From contig ARYC01000575.1 in NCBI GenBank assembly GCA_000711775.1, positions 1 to 64,000 of the forward strand: a stretch of DNA of 64,000 nucleotides, written 5' to 3'. This stretch comes from Oxytricha trifallax (Eukaryota > Ciliophora > Spirotrichea > Sporadotrichida > Oxytrichidae). Both the position numbers and the translations under genes were made by a program. The notes beneath the pieces were generated by a model. It worked only from the letters and a program-made list of their open reading frames with translations. It was not told where the DNA came from and ran no database searches. Numbering within the stretch: position 1 is the first letter of the stretch; each line of letters starts with the position of its first letter. Below, in pieces: positions 50,343 to 61,767 of this stretch.

Positions 50343-51989
50343 AATAATAATAATAATAATTAGATCACATTGAGGTCTCTGGGGACCCCCGATCTCGTAT
50401 ATGTTTTAATATATGTAAAGGTCAAGCCTTTTAAATTAATTCCCAAATGTTTTGTCTCATAATCTTTTGGGTTCTTTTTAGATTGATTCTGCTCTCTTTC
50501 ATGTCTTTTTCGATTTCTGTTGTTATGTCCGGATTTGGGTCGAATCTGCTTCTTTCTTGAATAAAAGCAATGATTCTAGTTGCCAGTCTTGAAAGTTCGA
50601 ATCTGAGTTCAGTTATATCAACGTTTATGTGTGGCAGATGTTTCCAATTTGCTTCAAAATCATTTGAGCATTTACATTTAATTGGTTTGCCAAAAGCCTT
50701 TGGTTAGTTCTGGATCATTACTGCTAATGAATTTGGAATGTATTTGGCCATCATTTTTGCTCTGTAGTATAGGTGTTTATTTGTAAGTCTAATCGGGCGA
50801 TATTACGCGTTGGAGAAGAGAACAATTGTCTGCCAAATCATTTCATATTTCTTGATCCAGTCTTCAGCTATGAAATTAACATTTGAGACTTACATGTTAT
50901 ATTTCTCTTGAATTGAAGATATGATTAATAGATCTGTTAGGAAGGGGGCGTTGTCGAATAGTTAAAGTCTATTTGGGTAGAAGACTCTTAAAAATGAGTC
51001 TCCTCTTTAGATAAAAGCTGCCGCTCCTTTTTTATATAGGTCTATCATCTCTTGAATATGGGTTTGTTTTGCTGATGCTAGAATAGGTGATAGTTTTGTT
51101 TAGACTCTGGAGAAGATGTATTGTTAGTAAATTCTTTGGTAGAGATAATCTTCTCCTTTGAATCTATTGAGATAAGAGGTCTTTTATTCACTATGAACAT
51201 CTTGGATTACTTCTTCGAAGATCTTTATTGGATTTTGACTTATGTTAAGTCATCTGAACTTCTTTTTATATTGTGATATATTAGCAAAGTCAAATTTTTA
51301 TGCGCTTATGTCTACGCATTTATCATCGTTTATGAGGAGTCCATAATCTTTAAAGTGGTCTCTGATCTTTTATTTTAGATCATCTACGTTGTCTCCTGGG
51401 TCAAATTTAAAAGCAATATCGTCAGCGTATACTTTTATTTTCTTTCTTATCTTGTAGTTGTACCTTACTTCAAAGGATCTTATTGCATTGTCTAGGAGGA
51501 GAACGAAAAAGAGTGGTGATGTTTTTCCCCCTAAGGGTACTCCTCTACTGATTGAAATCTTTGTATTTTACCAGTGTAAGAAGTAAGGTTAGATAAGATG
51601 TGAAGCTGTTATTAACATTTTATCTCATATGTCCACCTCTTCGTCAGTATGTGTCTGACCTAAGAATTCTGGTCTTAGTACCTCAGAATTCTGGTCAGAT
51701 TTCTGGTCTTGTGGTTTTGTCGTGACGTATTTGGTACTACCTATGTCAGGTATGGGAGGTGGTTATTCTAAGGCTTTTTGGGAGTCCGAGTCATCTTCAA
51801 CTTATTTGAACTGGTCGAAGTCATCTTCAAATGCTTCATATTCAAGGTCCCAGATGTCGACTCCCTCACTTTAAGAATCTAAAAATATGTCAAACTCGGG
51901 GATGCTAAATTGTTAAGCACCTCTCATGACTGCAGCTAGGGCGGTCATGTGTGACATCGTTTTTCTTTAAATTCATTATTAAATAATAG
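50343..51989 (-). mobile_element. LINE-like non-LTR retroelement, 1.65 kb, with (TAA)n tail
   Basis: Bounded by identical 14-bp direct repeats. The minus-strand reading frame is followed by a short 3' untranslated region and a TTA/TAA trinucleotide tail (50340-50362), as in several LINE families with simple-repeat tails. No LTRs. The exact duplication and tail indicate target-primed reverse transcription. The 5' end lies ~30 bp before the ATG, so the copy is either 5'-truncated or a compact derivative. Confidence 0.88.
50422..51957 (-). CDS. Reverse transcriptase, 512 codons, two in-frame TGA codons
   Basis: Minus strand, ATG 51955-51957 to TGA 50422-50424, one frame throughout with TAA/TAG as Gln. 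Residues 1-110 are acidic and disordered-looking (IWDLEYEAFEDDFDQFKQ). Residues 112-235 are a reverse-transcriptase palm: SRGVPLGGKTSPLFF (motif B) and YADD at 177-180 (catalytic motif C). The motif A aspartate region normally preceding motif B is not visible. The C-terminal ~270 residues include a KCKCSND patch that could be part of a zinc knuckle. TGA at codons 111 and 236 sits where Trp is plausible (DI-stop-DKML, KFR-stop-LNIS), as if TGG mutated to TGA. There are no frameshifts. Confidence 0.85.
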
Positions 51990-52003
51990 TTATTATCATT
52001 AAT
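51990..52003. repeat. Right 14-bp target site duplication of the LINE-like element
   Basis: Identical to 50329-50342. Confidence 0.85.
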
Positions 52004-53034
52004 TTTTAAATATTTTTTATTATTCTTACCCTGTATATCTTACACTGTGTTACGAGCATTAAAGCTTAAAATATTTTATCCATTTTTATTTGACCAAATT
52101 TCATTAATAATCAAGTTTTCTTGTATATCTCATTTGCTAAATATTATTGAAAACTAATTTTGCATATTTTATTCAATACCAAAATGGTAAAAATTAATAA
52201 AAACATCTCGCTTTTATAGGACATGTCTCCTTATTGTGCTGATAAAATTCTTATTTCTGAGACTATCTCAAAATATTATTTCTAAAAGTCAAAGAGCTGA
52301 TCAGATTTCTAAGCAGTGATGAATATGAATTAATGGTTAAGTAGTTCCTGCCTATCAGAAAGACTATTTGGCTAAAGGAAATATAATTTATTAAGTAAAA
52401 TATAAATCGTAAATTATTCAAAGATATGGAATTATTTGGGAATACATTATAATTGGAAATTTTTTAAGCATACATAAGTGATAGATTGATTGAAATTAGA
52501 AATTATTTACATTAGTATAAACTTATCAAAATACCAATAGGGTAGAAAATTAAAAATACAAATAAGCAGATAATTTTTAAACCATTAATGCTCTTTATTA
52601 TCAAAATTAATTATGGAATAAAATTGCCAAAAGATAACCATCTATAGATTTTTTATTTCAATTAATCCCGCTTTTATATAAATATTAATACTGATAGTGT
52701 AAATTTTAAAAATTCAAAGAAATTGAATAATATTATAATAAAACACAGAATAATGCTATCAAACAAAATATTTATTATTATATAGATATTTATATTATTC
52801 TAAAATAATTCAATTAGCTCATTTAATTAAGAATAAAAGATATAACTAAAAATCTAATATTCATGACATACAATAAGTAATCTTTATTTGTCATAGTTAC
52901 CATCGAAAATGATGCTAGGAACCATAGGTTTGTTATGGCTCCTATAAATTTTAATGATACAAAATTATGATTTATAGGAGAATTGAGTAAATAAGCTTAC
53001 TTGCCCAAATAAATATGGGAAAGATTATGTATTA
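52004..53034. other. AT-rich DNA with a small inverted repeat
   Basis: No gene. A hairpin formed by CTCCTATAAA (52939) and TTTATAGGAG (ending 52980) is the only structure noticed. Confidence 0.5.
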
Positions 53035-53082
53035 TGCCTGACTCTTGGCTCCGAAATTCTCTTGCCTGACTCCTGGCTCCGA
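53035..53082. repeat. 20-bp direct repeat, period 28
   Basis: TGCCTGACTCTTGGCTCCGA at 53035-53054 and TGCCTGACTCCTGGCTCCGA at 53063-53082, one mismatch. GC-rich against AT-rich flanks. Confidence 0.85.
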
Positions 53083-53692
53083 CCATAACTATCCAATATC
53101 TATAAAGTAATGTAAATATAAAGCAAAATATTGCTTGTATTCATCATATTTTACCACTTATGGATATCTACACAATCCATTTTCATTAAGTTTTCTTTAT
53201 TAAGTATATATTATACTTACCTTATTATTAACAATTAATATCTGATCAGTACATAATCTGATTAAATACCAATGAAAGACAATCAGGATATATTCAATAG
53301 GCTCATGAATCCAAACTTTTAATCAGAAATTAAGTAAGTTTTCTTTAATTATAGAAAATTTTCATTATTTTAACTTTTTTTATCACATAACTATGCTGGT
53401 TTTATAATAAATTAGCTCAAAGTGATATATAATACAAATATACCCATGAAGATGAAGGATTTAGATTGAATTTTATATAATAATCTATTATTGATTATAA
53501 TTAAAATATGCACTCACTTCACTTCCATCATAGAATGGAGCTTAAAAAGTTTTAATTTTAATATAATCAAAGATAATAACTTTGAAACTATGTAACATAT
53601 CACTATAATACTCTTATTATAGATGGTAACATTCTCATGGCATATACAGATCAAAGATAATGACAAATAAAGTTTTCATATTAAATGCCATG

Positions 53693-54109
53693 ATTGTAGA
53701 AATACATTTGATTTGGGAAATTAATATGAAATTAAAAATAAAAATATCAAAATCTTGGCAGTTAACTTTCTAGAAACCAAGACAATATGGTACTTGTTCG
53801 ATAGAGAATTTAAAATTATCTGGACTTTACTATTGGCGGTACACCTCTATAGAATTCCTGAAGCGAGATAACTTGACTTTAATTTTTTGTGATTTTTTAA
53901 GTTCATTTTAATGCCAAAATTAAAGTCGAGTTATCTCGTTCCAGGGATGCGATAGAGGGGTACCGCCAATAGTAAAGTCCAGATAATTTTAAATTCTCTA
54001 TCGAACAAGTACCATATTGTCTTGGTTTCCAGAAAGTTAACTGCCAAGATTTTGATATTTTTATTTTTAATTTCATATTAATTTCCCAAATCAAATGTAT
54101 TTCCACAAT
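53693..54109. repeat. Palindromic MITE-like element, copy 2
   Basis: Arms ~53693-53893 and ~53927-54109 are near-perfect inverse copies with a ~35-bp loop. Core blocks GGCAGTTAAC, TTCGATAGAGAATTTAAAAT, CTGGACTTTACTATTGGCGG and GAAGCGAGATAA match the element at 30515-30893. The standard-code frame at 53903-54106 is just the arm and is not a gene. Confidence 0.88.
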
Positions 54110-54944
54110 ATTAAAAAATAATTAAAACATTAATTTTAAATTAAAAATAATAAAATACAAACATTTAAATTAATTTAATGAATTTCTCGATTATATATTT
54201 AACTTTTTAATAGTAGCTAATCAAGATGTTTTTGATCAACTTTTCTTATAAAATTATATAATATTTCGTTTATAATATTTAATATAAATTGAAAATATAT
54301 ATACAAGAAAAATCCTGATATATCTCAGTTTTAGGAGTTAAAAGACATTTCAAAGTAATATTATGGATCGAATAAAATCTTATCTGCTCCCATGTGAAAA
54401 GCATTATCTTAATCAAATGCATCCTTAAAAAATTCTCATTAAAAAATGTCTTGATTAGTATTCCTGCATTTAATGTTTTCATTATCTAGTCATAGGTTTT
54501 AAACAAAAGTGAATGTATATGAAGGATTAGAAGTCGACAGATAGCATAAATATTGTGATAGGTATAGATAGAGATTAATATGTTGAAATTTATACAAATT
54601 AATATACAAATTTATTATGTAATTTCTTAAAAGAAAGTATTGTTTTAATTTAAAAATTTTTAAAAACAAATTAAGATTGATAAAAAAAACAAATAAAATA
54701 CTATTAAATAAATTTAATTGAACTTAACTTAACAAGAGTTATCAAATTTCATTAACGTGAAAGGAAACTTCTTCTTTTTTATTGAATTTTTAAATTTATA
54801 AATAATATGTATGATCTATATATATAAAGACTTTAATTTATATCAATAATTTCACTTAGAATATTTAACTATTGATTTTATTTTTAAAAATATAATAATT
54901 AAATTTAATATTTAATTATAAATTTAAAACTATATTCAATTAAG
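54110..54944. other. AT-rich DNA
   Basis: No gene recognised. The 67-codon frame at 54279-54482 is of poor composition. Confidence 0.5.
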
Positions 54945-55420
54945 GGATGGCCCCCATGCATCTCGAAGTTTTTAAAATTCTAGATCTGTAAAAAGTCAGA
55001 TAAAAATTCCAGAAATTCCAGTTATAATTTTGGAATTCATTTTTTAAAAAAATAATTTCCAAATTACAATATGTTAAAATTTAAAAATTAGGTTATATTA
55101 TATGAAAATTAAATTTTTCAAAATATTATTTATTTAGTAATTTTTTAATGCATCTTCAATACACCTAGCTTTAAATTGAAAGCATTATTCATTTAAAATA
55201 ATATCAGTCTGATCAGAGAAGGATAATTACTTAAATGTCTTTTTCAAAAAATTTACTTAAATAATTTATAATAGAACATATAATTTTGATTAAATTTGTT
55301 TTGAAATATTTCCAATTGTTTAAAATATAAAAATTTTAACAGTAGTAAAGAGTAGAGAGTAAATATAAGGTGATGTAGAATTATTAATTAGCATCTTAAT
55401 TAATTAATTAGTTATTGAAA

Positions 55421-55486
55421 TGGAGTTTTCTCACGTCGAAATATCAAACACCATCGAGAACGCCAGAGCAAAGATTTAAGACAAGG
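55421..55486 (+). CDS. 22-codon first exon-like segment
   Basis: ATG 55421 reading MEFSHVEISNTIENARAKIQ-DK, followed directly by GTAAGT (donor at 55487). Charged, gene-like composition with TAA as Gln. The downstream exon was not located. May be the start of a gene carried by the flanking inverted-end element, or an MDS. Confidence 0.35.
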
Positions 55487-55653
55487 TAAGTTCTTAAATT
55501 CCATGAACTTTGTAGTAATTCCTATATCGAAGGTCTTGATTGAATTGGGCTTATCTATTTCTCGAAATATTCTTCCTTTACACATACTGATGCTGGAGAC
55601 GCAGACAGTACAGTGTGACAGTTAAGGTATTTCTCCTTGCCAGGATACTGGGA

Positions 55654-55685
55654 GAGTCGAACTCGGCTGTTACCACTTGCACCAC
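55654..55685 (-). other. tRNA-like pol III box pair (SINE-like)
   Basis: On the minus strand GTGGTGCAAGTGG (box A/D-arm-like) is followed closely by GAGTTCGACTC (box B/T-arm-like). In a tRNA these are ~35-45 nt apart; here only ~8 nt separate them, so the anticodon arm is missing and this is not a functional tRNA. Resembles a tRNA-derived SINE head or a degraded tRNA. Confidence 0.4.
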
Positions 55686-55783
55686 AAGTCCTAGGTGACC
55701 ACCTCCCAAGATAAGCCGAGCACTGCTCAGTCAATTTATAACTTTATTGAAATAAAAATAATAATCGATCAAGAGAAAAAATC

Positions 55784-55845
55784 GGCAGGCGGGTGGCAGC
55801 GTACCCTGCATAGGAGCACACTTGGCTTGATCCCCAGACCTGCCA
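55784..55845 (+). other. Second tRNA-like fold (62 nt)
   Basis: GGCAGG at the 5' end pairs with CCTGCC at the 3' end followed by A. It contains GGTGGCAGCG (box-A-like) and GGCTTGATCCCC (box-B-like, ~GGTTCGATCCC). Too short and imperfect for a normal tRNA. Lies ~100 bp from the first tRNA-like piece, opposite strand. Confidence 0.35.
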
Positions 55846-56510
55846 ACGGTTTTATCAGGCTAATGACTTTAATAGGTTCTCTTAATAAAAAATTAATAAG
55901 TAATGAATAATTTAAATGGGTCTGAGTTCTCAAATGCAACCTGTTCTCATGATCAGGTTTTTCAGTTGAGTCTCCTATATATAACCCAATTAAGTAAAAT
56001 AACTTACTAATCCTCCCTGCAAAGAAATAATGGCAACAATGCAATGTTGATATTGGCAATGAAAGATGGTTTATTTTAATGTTGTTTAATTATTAAATCA
56101 TTTATATAATAAACCTTAATTTCAATTTTTTATTAAACTTGATCTTCATTTTATACTTACTTACTTATAAAAATTAATAGTTATTATAAATTTTACTGAT
56201 AAATAAAATTTAATTATGAAGTGGACATGAAATTGTTTTAAAGTAATACATAACAAAAAATTATATTGTTGATGGAAAATTATTTGTGTTGTCTGTATAT
56301 TATAATTAAATTTATTTCATAAAAATTAAAATTTCCTTTATTATAATTTATATAATGAAGTAAATTTATTTAAAAAAAATTTTATCATTAAAGATATTGT
56401 AGAATTCCAGATAAAGATCTGGAATTCCAGAATTAATTAGGAATTCCATCAAGGATATGGAATTTCTGAATCTGGAATATCATAAAATTCCAGATATATG
56501 GGGGCCATCC

Positions 56511-57199
56511 AATAAAAGAATATTAAAGTTGTAATTTCTATTTATGTAAACGCAAAGACTTTTATTTATTATTATATTCATATTTTAATTTAAACTATAA
56601 CATAATAAATTAATCAATAATTTTAAGATCATAATTTTTAAAGTATTTATGCAAAAATGAAACATGGCTTTATGTTTAGTTTAAGTGTCAAACTTTGTTT
56701 AATTTATATTTTTAAATTATATATTATATAATTAGTAAATGGGAGTAAAGTTTAATATAACTTTAAGATTATTTTATAAATATCATAGATTACATGTCAA
56801 TGACTATTAAAAATAATCTAAAAGTTTCCTGAAAATGAGAGGGGTAATGAACTAGAAAAAGTTTTTATTTTTTGTCACTAGCCTCCCCCTCTAATAATAG
56901 AAGTTTAATCACGATAAATAATCGTAGAACTTTAACTACTGCCTGTATTACCTAAATCAGCTTAATTCACTATATGATGGCCAGAAATTCATTAAAAAAA
57001 GCTTTCGAAATTGCTCCTAATAGCTGAGAGGTAGTTGATATTATCTTGTTATTGTGCGACACCATTTAAAAGGCTACTTAAATCATATAACCTTCCATTA
57101 AGTATTAAATATTATTCATTAAATTTACTAAATTTTTTTAATAATAAATGAGGTTTGATATTATTCTAATATTTATTTCCACCACTTGGTAAAGTTTTT
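56511..57199. other. AT-rich DNA with a small GC-richer patch
   Basis: 56830-57080 is GC-richer with short frames (for example MARNSLKKAFEIAPNS-stop from 56978), none convincing. Confidence 0.45.
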
Positions 57200-58369
57200 T
57201 ATTCTAACTGAATATTTAATTTAGAGCAAATATATTCATTCTTATTTTCATAATAAAAATTCTTTATATATTTACAATCATTTCATCTTATTATATTTTA
57301 AGTTAATTTCATTTAAATTATTTGATATATTTGATTTTCAAGAGATATTCAATTTTGATGGTAATTTAAATTTTTAGATCTTAAAATTTATAATTTAAAT
57401 TTTATTAGCATAGAATATTTTATTTATAACAAAATTGAAAGTAATATATCTTTAAATGACATTTATTTATAGTAATTGTTGAAAAAGCAATTTTTTTTAG
57501 TACTATATCCTGCATCACAAAAAAACACTTATCTATGAAAAGTAAGCAATTTTAAGTAAAATGAAGTGGATACTTAATAAAATTTTCACCGAAAAACCTT
57601 TGAATATATAATCATTTCTATTAAATATTATTGTCTAAATATTTTGTTTATAGTTAAAACAACTCTAATTCATGAGTCTGTGTTTTTTAGATTAATTTCA
57701 TTCATTAAACTTTATAATATAAGTTAAAGGTTTACAACTTTTTACAAATTATAAAAATTAAAAATGAGCATTTTTGAATTTTTGATAGGCATGGTATAAA
57801 AGATTGAAAAAGTAATTAGTTTATGAATAAGGATAATAATACAGTTTAACTTTTCTATAAAATAAAATCTATTTATAAATAATTCTTTTATTTTTATTTA
57901 ATATATGAAATAATATTTATAATAATTCAAATTTTATTACAATTTCTGCACCTTTAGTATTCAAATTCCCTAATATTTTGTATTATGTTTAAATATTATA
58001 TATTTATATCTTTAAATTATTAAAATTAAAAATTATCGATTAATCAAAATACTAAAATTCTAATTGGATATTTTTCCCCAAAAATTTTTAATAACATAAG
58101 AAAATTATGAAATAACAAATTCAACTCTAAAAAATTTTTATTATTGTTTTATAAATATTATATTATAGTGTAGTAATAAAATCAATGTTATGCAAACTTA
58201 GGAGAAGCTTAATTATTGTCTATATCATTTTAATTACTAAGTCATTATCTATAATGTAGGAATAGATTTGAAATTTTAAAATAAAAAATAAAATAAATAT
58301 ATATTTATTTTAATTGATGTCATTTGGCTTTATCATGCCCAAGGAAATATTTTATTTGCCAGATATATA

Positions 58370-58545
58370 ATTCATAATTAGCTGGAATTTTACTGGAACA
58401 TTTTAAATAAAACTTAATTTTGAATTTTTTGTTTATTAATTTTTTATACCAAACCAAATAATTGTATTATATTTTTCCAGTAATGAAATAAAGAGTAGTG
58501 CTCATAAAAATGTCCAGCTAATTACGAATTTTATATCTAAAAAAA
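58370..58545. repeat. Degenerate palindromic element, possible third copy of the 30.5/53.7-kb family
   Basis: ATATAATTCATAATTAGCTGG in one arm and the complement of CCAGCTAATTACGAATTTTAT in the other. AATTAGCTGGA...TTTTAC resembles the AATTAGCTGGACTTTAC core of copy 1. The rest is too diverged to be sure. Confidence 0.4.
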
Positions 58546-61382
58546 TACAATATTTTATTGTACATGAAAAAGTTAATTTCCAATAATTATAATTTACTTA
58601 TTTAATTATCCTGTTTCGAATGTATTTCAAAACTTTAATTTTAACTTTTATAAGATAATAAAATGATTTAAAATGAAAAAATTTATAAAAGAAATAATGG
58701 AACAATTATTTATAAAAAAAATTATATAAACTGACTTGTTGCTTTCTGTACACTTATTGCTACTATATTGTTATTTTCTTGTATATTTTTATATTTGCAA
58801 TTGAATTTATTTTTTAAAAATATAAAAAAGATTTAATTATAATTATATTATTATCAGGAAGTTTACAAATATGCCAAATGTAAATAGTGTATTTAATTTA
58901 TTTTTATAATGGAAAATTAAGATCATATTTTTTAATTTTTATAATAAAATTATTAAATAAATATGATTTTAACACCACTTAAGTATAATATAAAAGTTAA
59001 AAAATAATTATCTTACAAAACTTTTTTAATTAATAATGTTTCATTCATTTTATAAATAAATACTATAAAATTTATTTTATAACATTCATTTAATTAAAAT
59101 TGAATATAATGAATTTTTTTAATATTTTTATTAAGAGAATTCTCAGTTTAATCACAAAAGATGCTTAAAATATATATTAATGTGATATTACAGCTCGTTA
59201 CCAAGAATATCTTTTATGTAGAGGTAAGCAACCATTTCTAATTCATTTACATTGTTATTATTTCTGGAGTGAGTGATGCTATTTTAAATTTCAAAGTATC
59301 TTAATCTCTCAATTTTGTCAGGATTTTGCTTATTTTTAAGCTTTTAATATAACAGAAAAGGGTAAATGAATATTTCATAAAAAATAAGTGACGATAGAAG
59401 AATCATGAGATTAAGATGTTAAGTTTTTAATCAACACACAATCATTTTATGACTGTGGATAAAATCAATGACAAGTAATTCTTCAAAAATATCTGCCTAC
59501 TTTTTTTTCATTGAAGTAAATAATTATCATTACATCAATAAAGTAGTGTATAATCTTAACTAGGGATTCACAAAATATTTTAATTTTTCAATAATTTTTC
59601 TATTTTGTTGAGTAAATATATGCAAGGCATTATTATGACTCGTTTGCTAGATATTTTTTTTATTAATTAAAGATAATAAAAAATTAAATCTTGACTATCT
59701 AGTTTATTTCGATTATAATTCAATTTTGGGGTACCATTCTTTAATTAATGTATAATATTAATCGAATAAATTCATAATAATTGCTATTAAGAATTTATTT
59801 TATAATGGAATTTAAATTCTAGAATAAATCTAAATAATTTCCATAAATTTATTATAAACTAATTAACAATTATATAATAATACTAATAATAATAATAATA
59901 AAATATTTTCATTTATATATAATTCCTATAAAATGCAATATCAAAATTCACTTACTTATATTAATTAAAATAACAAAAGACTCATTTGAAGAAAAAAATA
60001 GAATTAAAATCATTTGCCTGTTAAAATATAAACAAATTCAGATTATTTATAATTGATCATTAATTTACATTTTAATTGATGAATAAAACAATTTATATTT
60101 AAATAAAAATAATTTATAATATATTTTTTACTATAAATTTTTAATTTTATTAATTTTATAAATTATTTTTCTTGATAATATTATTAATTTAATAATAAGA
60201 TTTAACTGAAATATCTATTTGAACCTATTTTTTTGATATAAACAAATAAACATTCATTTTAATATAATGTCATGAATTGTAGAAAATTAATATTCTCAAT
60301 CAATCTTTAATTAAAACAGAATTTATACTTATAAATAAATATAATCTAAATAAAAATGAGAGAATAAGATTTTATAAACTTATTATAGCAAATAATTAAT
60401 ATTTTATTATTAACATTTGTACTTTTGTTGATATCTAATGTATCTTTAGTAATTTGGACTTATAAAAATTCTAAAACAAAATATTTTGAAACATTGGTAA
60501 AACGAAAATTCTAATATTCAAAGAACGTCCAATCAAATTACTCCTAACAAATAAAGTATAATTGTAATATATTAGTATTTTTAATTATTATTTTGATAAC
60601 TTTATTATGTTTTTATTCAATCAATTTTACAGTGCTTTAAAATTTATAAATTATTTTGTTTTATTTTATATAACTTATAATAATTAATTAATCGTATAAA
60701 TGAATTAAAAAGTAATATATAAGAAATTTGAAAAACATATAATAATTTAGTTTTATATTTAACCATTAATAATAATATTAAAATTATTAATGAATAATTT
60801 ATTGAAATATAAAATTCCTATTAAAATAATAAAGATACTATAATATATTACTAATAACTTTTAATAAAAAATAATAAATAATGTTTATAAATAATTCTAT
60901 TTGTAAATTCAAGAATATTTGAAATAATGCTTATAAAACTAAAATTGATTCTCATCTCCTGTATAGCATCTCAGCATCCAGGACGTATCTCACAAATGAA
61001 AATTTAGCTTTATTACCTTTTTTAAGTGTAAATTTGGCATTTATAATTATTAAGTATTTTTAATGAAGAATAAAAATAATGTTTAATAATAATAATATTT
61101 ATAAATGAATCATTATATTATTTATCTATAGGATTAAAGTTAATACCTATAAATAACGTTTTAATTTTTCATAATAGTTTTATTGAAATATAAACTTACC
61201 AAAATAGATGTTTTGCTTTAAATATATATATATATATAAATAAAGTCTATCATTAATTTAGTATATAGAACTCATAACTTTTTAAATTGTATTTATTTTA
61301 AATTATTAATGGTTTAAAATCAAAGTTAAGTGCCTAAAAATTTAGACTTATTTAACAAAATATCTTGAATTAAATATTTTAT

Positions 61383-61713
61383 AATTATTGCTAAAACACA
61401 TAAGATTAGGAAATTATAGAAATACAAATCAATTCAAATACTCTAGTTCATTTCAACTGCCACTGATCACATTTAGTTGTAAAAGTAATTTGATTAAGAA
61501 CATTTTTAATTTAACTTTTAATTATTATAATTAATTATGACCAAATCGTACAATTTGTACATTATACTATTTGATATTTAAAAGTTTTAATTAATTAGGG
61601 CGTACTTTTGAAATGTACAATTTGTACAGTGTACGATTTGAGATTAAATTTTTTTATTTAATGTGATTGTACAAATTGAATTTAAAAGAACAGATAAGTA
61701 AAAATATAATATT
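61383..61713. repeat. Left TIR of the helicase element
   Basis: Inverse of 63212-63534 with few mismatches. Contains the palindrome GTACAATTTGTAC (near-perfect; the central base differs) at 61548-61560 and 61615-61627, plus partial copies GTACGATTTGAG and TTGTACAAATTG. Confidence 0.9.
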
Positions 61714-61767
61714 GAGCATTTATAGAATTATTAATTAAGCGTCTTTAATGGCTAAGTGCACTGATAA

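Larger units (their letters stand above)
54945..56510. mobile_element. 1.57-kb element with GGATGGCCCCCAT inverted ends
   Basis: Left end GGATGGCCCCCATGCATCT, right end the complement of GGATGGCCCCCATATATCT. The terminal regions carry repeated GGAATTCC / ATTCCAGA words (55003-55036 and 56401-56495). Between them are a short exon-like segment and a GC-rich block with tRNA-like sequences. Only ~19 bp of TIR is convincing and no target duplication was fixed, so the element call is moderate. Confidence 0.5.

Noticed and set aside
53903..54106. 67-codon minus-strand frame
   Set aside because: Entirely within one arm of a palindrome of a dispersed noncoding family.
54279..54482. 67-codon minus-strand frame
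   Set aside because: No motif; composition like background.
55695..56059. Overlapping 71- and 96-codon frames on opposite strands
   Set aside because: They overlap tRNA-like GC-rich sequence and each other; no protein signature.
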